From Pyrus communis (Eukaryota; Streptophyta; Magnoliopsida; Rosales; Rosaceae): a stretch of DNA of 64,000 bases. The notes under the pieces are model-generated. The model was given only the letters and a program-made list of their open reading frames with translations, had not been told where the DNA came from and ran no database searches. Each line of letters starts with the position of its first letter. Position 1 is the stretch's first letter. The position numbers and the translations under genes are program-made. Location of the stretch: the NCBI RefSeq assembly GCF_963583255.1, contig NC_084815.1, positions 5,131,724 to 5,195,723 of the forward strand. Direction: 5' to 3'. Below are positions 1-10,872 of the stretch, in pieces.

Positions 1-589
1 AATTGGATATTGCCAAAAGCATTCACACATATCTAATCACTGCCCACATACCTCCAAAAAATCTTTTAGGTTTCAATTTGCTTCAAAACTTTTGAATTTT
101 TTTGGGTTTTGCTATAGGTATCGGGAAATATCGAGAATATCGGCAAAATATCAGAGATATCGCACTTATCGGGGATATATCATCTATATAGGGGAAGATA
201 TGGCCTTACCCCCCAGTATCAGTATCGACAGTTGAAAATATCAATATATCGGCCGATATATCGGTGTATCGGCCGATATTTCAATCTTTGGTCCTACTTG
301 AATTCTTCACATTTGAAACTAAAAATGCACATATATTCATTTGGATTGAAATAAACTTTTTGGAATCTAGCTCTTTTGATTTCCCTTCTAAAGATAATTT
401 GCCTATATTTTTTTCAACTTGTTTAGACTAAACATTTAATCTTTTACAAAATTTGATTAAGATGGTTTAATCAATTGCTAACTCAGCATTTATTTATTTA
501 TTTAATATATATCCACTTCAGCTAGCAAACAACTAATTTTCTACTATCTAGGAGATTTAAATTGGTGACTTTATTAAAAATATTAATTT
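1..589. repeat. TATCGG-rich degenerate repeat and AT-rich flank
   Basis: Positions 115-290 are packed with variants of TATCG/ATATCGG, including the near-palindrome ATATCGGCCGATAT. The rest (290-589) is AT-rich with no coding signal. The composition suggests the edge of a repeat element of unknown class. No gene is visible here. Confidence 0.5.
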
Positions 590-854
590 TGTTGCAGTCA
601 TATTTAGAATAGAAATGTGATGTGTAAATCCTAGGAGATATGTGAAAGTATCTTATATTTCTATTAGGACTAGATTACCTATTAAATGTTGTAATCCTAA
701 GGGGAAAGGTTTTTACCTATCCTACTACTATAAATAAAGGCACAATGGGGTGAATCAAACACATCTCACAATTAAATCAATCTCTCTTCTCTCTTATTGT
801 GGCCGGCCCCCTCTCTCTAAACCCTAGATCGTTCAATCAAATAGGCCTACAACA
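590..854 (+). repeat. Probable 5' LTR of a Copia-type element
   Basis: The segment begins TGTTG and ends CAACA, the inverted ends expected of a plant LTR. It contains a TATA-like TATAAATAAAG near 730-740 followed by a CT-rich leader. Immediately after it comes ACGTTATCAGCAC, a junction I associate with many plant Copia elements. No second matching LTR is visible downstream, so the left boundary is inferred from the ends alone. Confidence 0.5.
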
Positions 855-2131
855 CGTTATCAGCACACTCTTGCCAGAAGCTAAGGAATTGACGCATTGC
901 AGGAGGAGGCTATTATCCACCACAATCAAAGGCTTATTCGTTTTCTGCTAATTAGGAATGCTTAAAATAAAAGAAGATATTTGAAATGTCCACGAAGCAT
1001 GAAAACATTTCCCATGAAGCATGAACCCCTCTATGTTTATATTTTCCTTTCGATATATATATATATATATATATATATTGTATATGTTTATATATTTGTC
1101 AATATATATATATATATATATATATTTGTCAATATATATATATATATGTTTGTTTCATGCATCGCACAATTAAATTGTTATGTGGAATTTGTGAGTCAAA
1201 CTACACAAAATAAATTAGAAGCATATTTAGGGTTTTTCCTAAACCCTAAGGGATTTTGAAAAAAATAAAAGGGGGATTGGACATGGTGCGGCATACCACC
1301 GCATCATCACTGTGGAAGCAGCCACTAGGCCTCGGCTTGGCACTCACCTCATCAAGGCCTGAAGTCCCATGCCCATCCTATTGCATTGGCCCGCCGCTAT
1401 GACACCAGCCTTTTTGAGGCTGGGCCTTCAATCGAACCCACATGCCAGCCCACGGGTCTAGGTTTTTGTCCTCCCATGCATCACCCACAAGGCTAGCTCC
1501 TGCTGGGCCTTGTCCCGTGCACCCTCCTTCACCCCAAACAAAAACCCAGTTGCGGCTGGGGGATTTCTTCCACCCTGAGGTCCTTTTTTGGGCCTTTCTT
1601 TATACTTAAGGCACCCAACCCATGCCCCTTACCCACGGCGCCAAGCCCAAATTATTTTGGGGCTATATTCTCAATCCAATAATATTATATTAATATTATC
1701 TAGCTTCTACAATCGACCTCGTATGGCCCGATTTATTGAATTAATTAAAAATGACCTACAATCCATTAATCTAATAATGAATCCAAAATTATTGACCCGA
1801 ATATCCAAAATTATTTCGTAGTAAAGAAGCTCTCACACTTGAGTTCCTAAAGATCCTCAAATCCACTAATTCAAATCAGTATATTGCATTCTGTGTTTCT
1901 TGCAGGAACATCTCATTATGAACTAATTGTTCATAAAACTAAATTGAACCTGTAGTTTCAAATTTGGTGCCTTTGAAACCCGAAGTTTTCATTCAAAACA
2001 TACCACATGAAACCTGTAGTTTTCATGCATAAATTAAACCAATACATGTCTATAGAACCTGTATGTTCTACGATATATGTTTATGACTTACCATATGACT
2101 ACTCACATTTTTCCCTCTATTTTAGGGACAT
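855..2131 (+). other. Untranslated leader of the Copia-type element, with TA microsatellite
   Basis: This stretch lies between the probable LTR and the gag remnant. Positions 1054-1146 are a broken TA dinucleotide microsatellite; the short reading frame across it (981-1259) is low-complexity and not a gene. Positions 1260-1620 are C-rich with many short repeats of GGCC and GGGCCT. I see no conserved protein here. Confidence 0.45.
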
Positions 2132-3128
2132 GTCGAACTTGAACAAGCACGATTTCTCCGCTCTAGAAGTTTTTGGAAGAAACCATCTAAAGTGGGTTTA
2201 AGACGTGAAGCTCTATTTAACTGCAAAGGGCATTAAAGCCACCATTGAGGCACCTATCACCGACAAACCTATTGACGAAACTCAGAAGGCTACTGCGATG
2301 ATCTTCATTCAAAGACACATCCATGATGCATTGCAAACTGAGTATCTCGCTGAGGAGGACCTACGCACCCTCTGGCTTGCTCTAGCTGACCGTTTCGATC
2401 ACCAAAAAAACATATACTTGCCTGAAGCAAGACATAACTGGCATCATCTTCGCTTCCAGGACTTTAGGTCCGTGAATGAATACAACTCTGAAGTTTGTAT
2501 AATATGTTCTTTATTGAAATTCTGCAAAGTGGAACTAACCGAATCAGATCTCCTGGAGAATACCTATTCGACCTTCCATGCCATCAATATTGTCTTGCAA
2601 GAACAATATAGGGCACAGAAATTCACCAAGTTTTCGGATTTGATCTCTGTTTTACTTATCGCTGAAAAGTAGAACCAGCTTCAGATGAAGAATCATCAAG
2701 CTCAACCCACTAGCTCGAACGTCGCACCTGAAGTGCATGGGACCTATTCTAGCAACCATCAACGACGAAAGAATCGTTGTGGCCGTGGCAATGGGCGACA
2801 AGTCCAACCACGGGCCTAAGGTTAACAGAGTGCCGCACCTAAGGGAAGAAATGTGACCCATCAGCATACACCACTCCCCCTTAAGGCCTCAAACTTCAAG
2901 AACAAGGGCAAAGCTCTCGTTCAACCTGCTTCTACTAAACAGGACATGTGATATCGCTGTGGATTAAGGGATCATTGGTCACGCATATCCCAAGCTTCCC
3001 CTGAGGCTATTACCAAGTATCATTCTCGTTATGAGTCTAACTTTGCACATGTTGATCATCCGGAAGATGCAACTACATCAATGGAGATATTAGATTTTCA
3101 GGAGGCGTCATCGCCTATGGATGAATAA
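2132..3128 (+). pseudogene. Copia-type retrotransposon gag remnant
   Basis: Translation from 2132 gives a gag-like protein (UBN2/retrotran_gag type): the N-terminal LEVFGRNHLKWV motif, then a helical region with LWLALADRFDH and the WHHLRFQDFRSVNEY motif typical of this family. A degenerate zinc knuckle (YRCG followed by DHWSR) lies near 2950. In-frame stops interrupt it at 2199-2201 and 2670-2672 and again near 2817 and 2949, so it is dead. No protease, integrase or RT follows before the Cassandra LTR at 3256, so the element is either a truncated copy or a gag-only non-autonomous element. The family call is firm; the exact lineage is not. Confidence 0.75.
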
Positions 3129-3255
3129 ATTAGACATGTTTTTAGGGTGTTTACCCCTAGTGGCCGAACCCACTAGGAGTGGCCGGCCCTACCCTCTTAT
3201 TTTGCTAGGCTTATGGTTTAATTTTGAACAATTTTCCTAAGTATTTGGAATAATT

Positions 3256-3552
3256 TGTAACATCCCATATCGCCCAGGGGAGTAAGCCTTATATGTATAT
3301 TCCCATCTCTACCTAGCGCGAGGCCTTTTGGGAGCTCACTGGCTTCGGGTTCCATTGGAACTCCGAAGTTAAGCGAGTTCGCACAATAGCAATCCCATGA
3401 TGGGTGACCCACTGGGAAGTTCTCGTGTGAGTTCTCGTGTGAGTTCCCAGAAACAAAACCGTAAGGGTGTGGTCGAGGCCCAAAGTGAAAAATATCGTGC
3501 TACGGTGAAGTCGAGCCCAGAATGTGGTGAGGGCCCAAGCCGGGATGTGACA
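3256..3552 (+). repeat. Cassandra-type TRIM LTR with 5S rRNA-like core
   Basis: The sequence starts TGTAACATCCC and ends GGGATGTGACA. In the middle it carries a 5S rRNA-like block: AAGTTAAGCG (about 3366-3376, box A region) and GATGGGTGACC followed by CTGGGAAGT (3399-3420, box C). This is the hallmark of Cassandra terminal-repeat retrotransposons, whose LTRs hold a Pol III 5S promoter. No target duplication is seen, and the DNA following it may belong to a longer LTR that includes this block. Confidence 0.8.
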
Positions 3553-5556
3553 GACCCACCAGCCTTCCCTCTTTATATTACACCCAAGATTCGACAGAGT
3601 TTTGGCCTATATCGTGGAAAATGACGGGAGGGGACCGATAGCACCATGAACAGTGATCCACCGATCCCGCAACCATCACCGTTGACCACCACCTTCATTC
3701 AACTTTTATGGAGGTAAGGAACAAAGCCCAAACAAGTTTGGGGACAGCGAAGCTGCACATTCAACGAATCGAAGCCCACAATTTCCAGGGTTTTCGGCAA
3801 GTTTAAATGAAATTGGGGCATTCCCGACCAAATTGGCCTTAATCACAGGTATGAAACTTGTTCTACTCATCGAGATCTTCCTTTTGGTAAAATTTGGTAA
3901 TTTTTGGAATTAGTTAGATTTTCAGGCGAGTCAGGGCGGTGGCGCGTGGGCCGAAACCCGACATGCCCATCCTAGGCTAAATTTGATGCTCTGATTCTAT
4001 GCTTGACATCCGTTTAGTAAAATTCAAATGTTTAACTTTGTTTTGTAGTTGATCGCCTAATTGGCCGCCATGGGGTTATTATTTGTAATATTTGATGACA
4101 TTAGGAATTGATGGATTGGTAATACGATGTACTGATCGTCCCGAATTGGATTTCTAATTTTGTAAAATCAAACGTTGACCGCCACTTAATCTTAGCGATC
4201 GACGAAGATTCGACTGTTGGATCGTAATGAAATCTTATTATGTTGTTCTAGAAGACCAATGAGAATCTTTGGAAGTTACGGATTAGAAATCTGATAAACG
4301 GATCTTCCGGTTTTGATTTCTAGGGTTGTGGACCCTATTTTCGACCTTGATTAACGGTTGGCTTGTTAGTCAACTGGCCCGAGTTTTTATAACATGTCGC
4401 TGAGCTTAGAGTGTTATTGAGATTTCATAGAGCTTATTGGGCTTTGCATGATGATGTGTCTTCCTCGATTGAAGTGTACCTCAATTTACGTATTGATGGC
4501 ATCACATTATGTTATACTTGTTTATTTTATGTGATTTGACTTGTTTATTGTGGTTGATTTGTATGTTTGGCCAGATGTGATGAAATATGAGGGCTAGTAG
4601 TGGACCATGAACCCATTGTCATGGGGTTTGTTGCTTCGAGACTTATTTCACATATCGTATCATTATTTCATTTCTTGTTTCGTTGAGCCGTTCTAATTAT
4701 GTACCTTACGCTTTGTTTCATTTCTTGTTTCGTTAAGCTTTTGTATTTTGAGTACTTGTTTCATGTCTTGTTCTTCGAGCGTTGTTATATTCCTTGGATT
4801 TCCACTCAGTTCCGTTGAGTGATCTGCAACTGGGTTTCCGCTAGGGTTCCGTTGAATGGTCTGGTTCCCTGCTCTATCTGGATTCCGTTAAGTGGTATGA
4901 AATTTCTCATGATCCACGATTCCGTTGAGTGGTCCAGAATTGTATCCAGCTTGGATTTCATTGAGTGGTTCGATATGCATTGTACTCCATAATTCTGTTA
5001 AGTGGTCCGGAATTGTATCCACTCGGATTCCATTGAGTGATCTGAAATCCCCTTTGGTGTCTTGGTTCCGTTGAGTGGTCCGGAACCTAATGTTGATGAG
5101 TGGTTTGCAATTGCATCATTTGACTTGTTGGTTCCTTGGATTTGATTTCAGCTTCAGAGATGTAGGCTTTGGCCAAACTGTGTCGCTCTAGCCCTGCATT
5201 TCGGTGTATGGTATATGTTATTGATTGATGTGATTGTGGAATGATGTTGGTTGTGATTGTTGTCATTATGATTAGACTTGTTGACCAATATTGCTAGAGA
5301 TTTATGTTGTGCTTCGTCAAATGTTCCTCGAGATTTATGTAGTGAAGGATAAACTACGAATGGCTTGATCCCTGTTTAGGGTACATAGGTAGTCTAACGA
5401 AGAGGTTAGGTGCCATAAAGTGTACGAAAAATTTCTACGCAGTTCAATCGTGAGTTGTGCTTTGTACATATCCCAGAGGCTGGGTATGTTAGATATACAT
5501 GTAATTGGTGACATCATGTGTCGATCCTGGACATATGTCATGATCGGGGCATGACA
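3553..5556 (+). repeat. LTR-like region ending GGGGCATGACA, with degenerate tandem repeat
   Basis: This gene-free 2-kb block ends ATCGGGGCATGACA, an ending I recognise from long Rosaceae Gypsy LTRs. Positions about 4798-5105 carry a degenerate tandem repeat whose core is TTCCGTTGAGTGGTCC, repeated roughly every 40-70 bases. It could be one long LTR starting at 3256 or at 3553, or a mosaic. No protein is encoded. Confidence 0.45.
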
Positions 5557-5559
5557 CAA

Positions 5560-6690
5560 ACACTGGGTGCTGCACTAAACGCCACCCTTGCTTCGCTAAA
5601 AGAGCGAGATTGAATGCATGAAGATCCCGAAAGCCTAGTCCAGCCTTCTGCTTAGGCCCTGCACATCTTATCCAAAGACATCCAATGAATTTTACGGGCA
5701 TTGGGATCACTAGTCCACCAAAACCTAGCCATAAGTTGTTGGAGCTCCACCCAAAAAGCTTTAGGGAGTAAAAAATTCTACATGGCATAGGTCAGCAAAG
5801 CTTGTGTAACCACTTTAATAAGCAACTCTCGTCCCGCACCACTCAATAGCTTCCCTTTCCACCCATTCAACTAATTTGTAACCCTCTCCTTAACGAAAGA
5901 GAAAGTTTTCTTCTTGTTTTTACCAATAAAGGTCGGGAGGCCCAAATAATGATCATGATGATCCACTCATTGTACTCCCAAGAATGAGGCAAGACGAACG
6001 TGCACAACTATTTCCACATTAGAACTAAAAGCCACACTACTTTTATGGAAGTTTGTCGCTCACCCCGACGCTTGGGAATAAATGTCCAATATATGTTGAA
6101 CCACGCCACAATCCTCCATTGTAGCACAAGTGAAGAAGAAATTGTCATCTGCAAATAAAAGGTGGTGTAGGCTCGAAGTAGTACCATCAATATGGATCCC
6201 ATGAAACACACCATTCCTCTTATTTTGGGAAATTAGAGCCAATAAACCCTCCACACGCAGCATGAAAAGATAAGGTGAGATGAGATCACCTTGTCTCAAA
6301 CCCCTTAACAGCTCCAAACATCCTTTCGCCTCCCAATTAACCATGAAAGAATATGAGACAAACGAAACACAAGTCATCACAACTCGAACCCAAGCTTCCG
6401 CAAAACTAAGCTGAAGCAACATGGCTTCCAAAAACCCCCATTCTACCCGATTATAAGCCTTACTTAGATCCAACTTGAGAGCTAAAAAACCCTCATTACC
6501 CCTCCACCTATTATGCAAGAAATGGCCTACCTCAGTAGCCAGCAGAGAGTAGTAAAAAATAAGTCTGCCAAGAAGAAAAGCACTATGGAAAAGAGAAATC
6601 ATGGATGAGAGAATAGGCTTTAGTCGATTAGCAAGAACCTTGGCACATATTTTATACAAAACATTGCACAAACTTATCGAACGTAGCTGA
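5560..6690 (-). pseudogene. LINE (L1-type) reverse transcriptase fragment
   Basis: Reading the minus strand from about 6671, the translation shows a non-LTR reverse transcriptase: FLALKLDLSKAYNRVEW (motif with catalytic Asp), GLRQGDLISPYLF, and LLFADDNFFF (the FADD catalytic box). After frame shifts it continues with LNGWKGKLLSGAGRELLIK and [22 protein letters not shown], the conserved region after the RT domain. The endonuclease at the 5' side and the poly-A tail are missing, and stops and frameshifts occur. It is an internal fragment of a dead plant LINE. Confidence 0.88.
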
Positions 6691-6859
6691 GTCTCTTTCT
6701 AAATTAATTTGCTAAAATTTTACCTATAGTTATATAAATAAATTTACTTAAAGTTTATGGTACATTTGAAAATAAATGTACTCACTTTTGGTACTTTTAG
6801 ATTCTAAATGTACCAAGAAATAAAATGTGCCAGAAATCCAATTGTATCATAAAACCAAA

Positions 6860-7013
6860 GGAAAACTAATGAAAACAGCTTGAAAACTTTAAGTTTTAAC
6901 GATAAGAACAAAATAAAGGGTAAAGTGAATAGTACCAGGATTGAATTTTTAGTGTAAAAATGTGGTTTTTCGTTAAAATGAACAGTAATGAGAGTTTTTC
7001 GTTAAAGTTCCCC
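6860..7013. mobile_element. Mutator-like MITE with 9-bp target duplication
   Basis: A 154-bp element begins GGAAAACTAA and ends TTAAAGTTCCCC, with imperfect inverted ends. AAAACCAAA occurs directly on both sides (6851-6859 and 7014-7022), a perfect 9-bp target duplication. Inside are the TTCGTTAAA / GAATAGTACC motifs seen in a very common apple/pear short repeat. Confidence 0.72.
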
Positions 7014-7022
7014 AAAACCAAA

Positions 7023-8367
7023 TGTACCAATATTATAGATAATCGAATACCTCCAATAAAATTATAGAAGAAAATGTTTAATCAAATTCTTAAAGGAACA
7101 GATGGTTAAGCAACGAAATTTTTAAAACGCACTAATGTTTTTGCCAAAAAAAAAAAAAAAAAAAAAAAAAAGGCACTAATGTCTAACAAAAAAAATGCGA
7201 AAGATGAGAGAAAATCTTTGTAAATGTTCTAACTCTTGTTAAAACGCAAACACATAATGCATAGGCCTACTTGGTGAAAAGATATGGGCCTCTTTCCCCA
7301 CCAACAAACTCATATTAGTATATTACAAACCTTTGGGCTCTGACAAAGAACCCTTTTGAGCCTCTAATTTTGGGTAAGGCCATTGAAGCCCGTTATTTGC
7401 TTATATTTATGAGCCATTCTTTAATTATTTATATTAATTTAATAGGTCATAAAGTTTTTATTTTATTTTTTATTTTGCACCATAATATATTGGTATAGTA
7501 TTAATTCATACCTTTGGTAGAATCGATAGTTTTGATTCTTGATGATGTGAGATCCATATATAGATTAACGTGTAAGTCACATTTGTATCACATTGACAAA
7601 AAGATTCATCAATTTAATAATAATTAAACATTCAAAGATACAAAAAATATATATAAATTAAAACGTAACGATGAAATATGATAAAATTAGAACCTCATAT
7701 TCCATTTAGAAAATCACCTCAAACATAAATATTGAAAAATGTAGTTAGCCCTTGATCTTATTACGTTAGCATATTATGTTAGTACTATGTACTCTTCATA
7801 AAACCGAACTGATGTGGTGGCATTTCATTTGGCTGTACTTGGGTTTATAATGAAACAAGTTATAAGAATAAACAACGGTTATGTTACGTGCTACATCAGT
7901 TGATATAAAACATTTGAGATGGTAGTTGGTGCCCATAACAATCTACTCTATAAAAAACATTGTCTTTACCCTAAACCAGTTAGCAAATATAATGAACACA
8001 GATGCTATTCAACATTAGCCATTACAAATTTCAACCTGAGGGAAAGCAGGGATCATATGGTGAGAATAGTGCAAAAAGCAAGTGTTACAGAAGAGAAACA
8101 AACGGCCGGAAACACTCTTCTTCTCCCCTTCCACCAGAATGCCGGCAACCTAAGAACATGCTGGTCCCCGTTGAATTCATCATCTTCAAACAACCAATAA
8201 TTCAACTACACAACACATATGATACATCCAACACATTAAGCTAATGGATTTCCTAACAGTAATCGTCTCCACAAAAACATACAATCAAACGCCCATCCGA
8301 GACCATTTTCAGCACCATAACCAATTCCGGATGAGCAGTCAGCTTTTGCATTCTCTGTTTTCTTCTC
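7023..8367. other. AT-rich intergenic region downstream of the LRR kinase gene
   Basis: No supported coding region. It contains an A-tract (about 7147-7170). The part next to 8367 is presumably the 3' UTR of the minus-strand LRR kinase gene. Short plus-strand frames here have no recognisable family features. Confidence 0.5.
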
Positions 8368-10320
8368 TTAACATTGCAGTCTGATGCGATCAAGGCTCTC
8401 GGAGACAGTTTTCATCCTAGGACGCAGTTCGGGGTCGAGCTCAGTGCAATTAAGGGCAATGTGAAAGGCTTCAACAACTTGCTTCTTTGCATGAACTTCT
8501 TGCACAAGTACAGGGTCTATGATCTCAGAAAGGGGGCGCTCATCTCTGAATGTCTTCCTGACCAGACTCTCGAGTCCCTCGCCACCATTTTCGAGCCCCT
8601 CATCTGGCAACCTACCAGTCAAGATCTCCATGAGCACAACTCCGAAGGAGTACACATCACATTTCTGAGTGAACTTGCTGCCAGAAACTCGGGCCTCGGG
8701 CGCCAAGTAAATGGTTGAAGAACTTGGACCAGCCACACCAGAAGCCACAATGGATTGATTCGAGTTCTGCTTTCTCGACGCTGAAGTGGAGAACTTTGAG
8801 GTACCCAACATAAGACGTGCCAATCCGAACCCGGATATGTAAGGTTGGAGATCATCGTTGAGAAGGATCTTTGTCGATTTAATGCTTCCATGAACATACT
8901 TTCGAGGGCTGTGTTCATGTATGTACACCAAACCCCTTGCGATCCCCTGAGCAATTTTTAACCTTGCCGTCCATGGCAATGGCGGCAAAGAGTCGGTTAA
9001 TTTACCGTGGAGTGCATTGTACAAGCTGCCATTGCGAATGAAATCAGTAACCAAAAGTTTCTCATCATTCGCATAGTAATATGCTCTCAGGCGGACGATA
9101 TTGGGGTGGACCACCTTCCCCATCGCCTCCGCCTCAGCCTCAAACTCCTTGAACCGCCACGCGGCGTCACCCTCGCTCAGCCTTCTCACGGCGACAACCG
9201 ACGGCGCTGCACCAGATCCCTTCCCTCCATTCCCAGCGACCACTCTGTACGTAATCCCACTCCTGCTCTTCCCCACCACGTACGCCGATGCCCTCAGCAA
9301 ATCCTCCAATTCCAACTCGAACCCCTCGTCCACCACAACGAATGTACCATTTTGCCCTTCCCCCTCATTCTCCACCACGACAGCCACCTCCTTTACCACT
9401 TTCTCTTTTCCCGTTTTGCCCTCCTTCGCCCTGCTTTTTACGCGAAGCAGCCACACCGATACCGACACGGCCCCAACCACCACCGAAACGCCGGAAATTA
9501 TCGGAACCGTCACTGACACGCCGCTCCGATTTTCTCGCTGCTCTGCCCTCCGTACCAAACTGGGATCCGGGTTGAGAGGCTTTTGAACATCCTCACCCCC
9601 GCTTTTCGGGGAATCAGGGTTTTGAGCTTCCGGGCACGGAATATCCAACGGAATCCCGCAGAGGCTAGGGTTTTCGGAAAACGCGGTGGGGCCCTGGTTC
9701 GCCAGCGATCCCACCTGAGGCACTTTTCCGGTGAGGTTGTTGTGCCGGAGGTCCAGGCTCACGAGCACCGGAATCCGCCCGTACGAAGCCGGAACTCCGC
9801 CGGAGAATTTGTTGTACGAGAGGTTCAGGGTTCCGGCGAGGGAGGGAAGCTCGGCGAGAGACTCGGGGAGAAAGCCGTTGAGGAGATTGGAAGACAGGTC
9901 GAGGTGGTTCAGGGCCTTGAGTGATCGGATTTGGTCCGGGATTGGACCCACGAGAGAGTTGTTGGAGAGGTCGAGAGAAATGAGCGCGGCGGCGTTGAAG
10001 AGGTGGGCCGGGATGGGCATGGAGAAGTTGTTGTTTGAAAGATTGAGTCGCTTGAGCGAGTCGAGGTGGCCAAGTTCGGAGGGAATGTAGCCGGTGAGGC
10101 GTTTGTTGGTGAGGAGGAGGTCGGTGACTCGGTTGCCGGTGCAGGCGACGCCGTGCCAGTGGCAGGGGGTGGGATCGGATTCCGACCAGGAGTCGAGGAT
10201 CCGGGTCGGGTCTGTTTCGATTGCGGATTTGAGTGCGAGGAGGGAGAGTCCATCTTGGTTGAGACAGTGCACCACTTCAGGAACCAGAAGTAGAGCAATT
10301 TGCAGCAAAAAAAGAATCAT
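8368..10320 (-). CDS. LRR receptor-like pseudokinase (LRR III, At3g57830/At1g66830-like)
   Basis: Single-exon gene for a 650-residue plasma-membrane receptor. Residues 1-19 form a signal peptide. An N-terminal cap follows (DGLSLLALKSAI to PCHWHGVAC, 23-60), then about five leucine-rich repeats (63-205), a Pro/Ser/Asp-rich linker, one membrane segment (about 272-293) and a kinase-like domain (about 343-648). The three catalytic signatures are altered: the VAVK lysine is Arg (VAVRR, R379), HRDLK reads HGSIK (487-491), and DFG reads GFG (497-499). It is therefore probably catalytically dead and would signal as a scaffold. These changes match what I recall of the Arabidopsis homologues, so they are a family trait and not local decay. 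The first in-frame Met gives a good signal peptide. Its ligand is unknown. Confidence 0.95.
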   Translation of the reverse strand: MILFLLQIALLLVPEVVHCLNQDGLSLLALKSAIETDPTRILDSWSESDPTPCHWHGVACTGNRVTDLLLTNKRLTGYIPSELGHLDSLKRLNLSNNNFSMPIPAHLFNAAALISLDLSNNSLVGPIPDQIRSLKALNHLDLSSNLLNGFLPESLAELPSLAGTLNLSYNKFSGGVPASYGRIPVLVSLDLRHNNLTGKVPQVGSLANQGPTAFSENPSLCGIPLDIPCPEAQNPDSPKSGGEDVQKPLNPDPSLVRRAEQRENRSGVSVTVPIISGVSVVVGAVSVSVWLLRVKSRAKEGKTGKEKVVKEVAVVVENEGEGQNGTFVVVDEGFELELEDLLRASAYVVGKSRSGITYRVVAGNGGKGSGAAPSVVAVRRLSEGDAAWRFKEFEAEAEAMGKVVHPNIVRLRAYYYANDEKLLVTDFIRNGSLYNALHGKLTDSLPPLPWTARLKIAQGIARGLVYIHEHSPRKYVHGSIKSTKILLNDDLQPYISGFGLARLMLGTSKFSTSASRKQNSNQSIVASGVAGPSSSTIYLAPEARVSGSKFTQKCDVYSFGVVLMEILTGRLPDEGLENGGEGLESLVRKTFRDERPLSEIIDPVLVQEVHAKKQVVEAFHIALNCTELDPELRPRMKTVSESLDRIRLQC

Positions 10321-10354
10321 GTTTTTTGTGTTTGAACTTTTGGGAAATTTGACA

Positions 10355-10391
<37 letters not shown>

Positions 10392-10400
10392 CTTCTTTCT
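10355..10400. repeat. CT microsatellite in the 5' leader of the LRR kinase gene
   Basis: An unbroken CTCTCT tract (GA-rich on the coding strand) lies about 40 bases upstream of the minus-strand start codon. Such tracts are common in plant 5' UTRs and are length-variable. Confidence 0.8.
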
Positions 10401-10577
10401 CTCTCTACTGGTTCATATGGAGTTGCAGAGAGACTGGAGGAAGAAGGGGTTCTGAGTTTAAAATTGTGGAGAATTGTGTTATTCGAGGGAAGGTTTGAAT
10501 TTTGCTGACCAGTGTAGCACTAATGAGTAGTTAGCTGCAAATCCCCAATGTTTAGCATTGTTTAATTTATTTTTTTA

Positions 10578-10872
10578 AGTAATGTTATTCATACTATGTT
10601 TTTGTACCACTATACCACCTTAGGTAACATTTGACGATGATAGAAATATCATTTGAATTAATCAGATTTTTAAATTTAGTTCATTATTTAATAAACTAAT
10701 AATTAAGAAAAACTAATTAATTAAATGATAATTGTGGTATATAAGGAGCCTTTCTCCTTCATTGCCTTGGGTTATGTAAATTTTTCAAAAATGATATGGT
10801 TGTCCACATCAGATGCCACCTAAGGTGGTATAGAAATGTGGTATATAAAAATATGGTATGAATAGCATTACT
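10578..10872. mobile_element. MITE with about 50-bp terminal inverted repeats
   Basis: The left end AGTAATGTTATTCATAC and the ACCACCTTAGGT motif about 40 bases inside it are mirrored at the right end (ACCTAAGGTGG, then GAATAGCATTACT). The arms are about 50 bases with mismatches. I could not find a clear target duplication, so the superfamily is undecided. Confidence 0.65.

Noticed and set aside
981..1259. 92-codon frame
   Set aside because: It is a translation of a TA microsatellite (alternating Tyr/Ile).
3340..3450. True 5S rRNA gene
   Set aside because: Only the promoter core matches 5S; it is embedded in a TG..CA LTR, so it is a Cassandra element and not a ribosomal gene.
4798..5105. CRISPR-like array
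   Set aside because: The units are degenerate, spacers uneven, and the genome is eukaryotic; it is a tandem repeat within LTR-like DNA.
9007..10498. Several plus-strand open frames of 75-169 codons
   Set aside because: They lie opposite the intact LRR kinase gene and mirror its GC-rich codons; composition is Pro/Arg/Ser-rich with no family motif.
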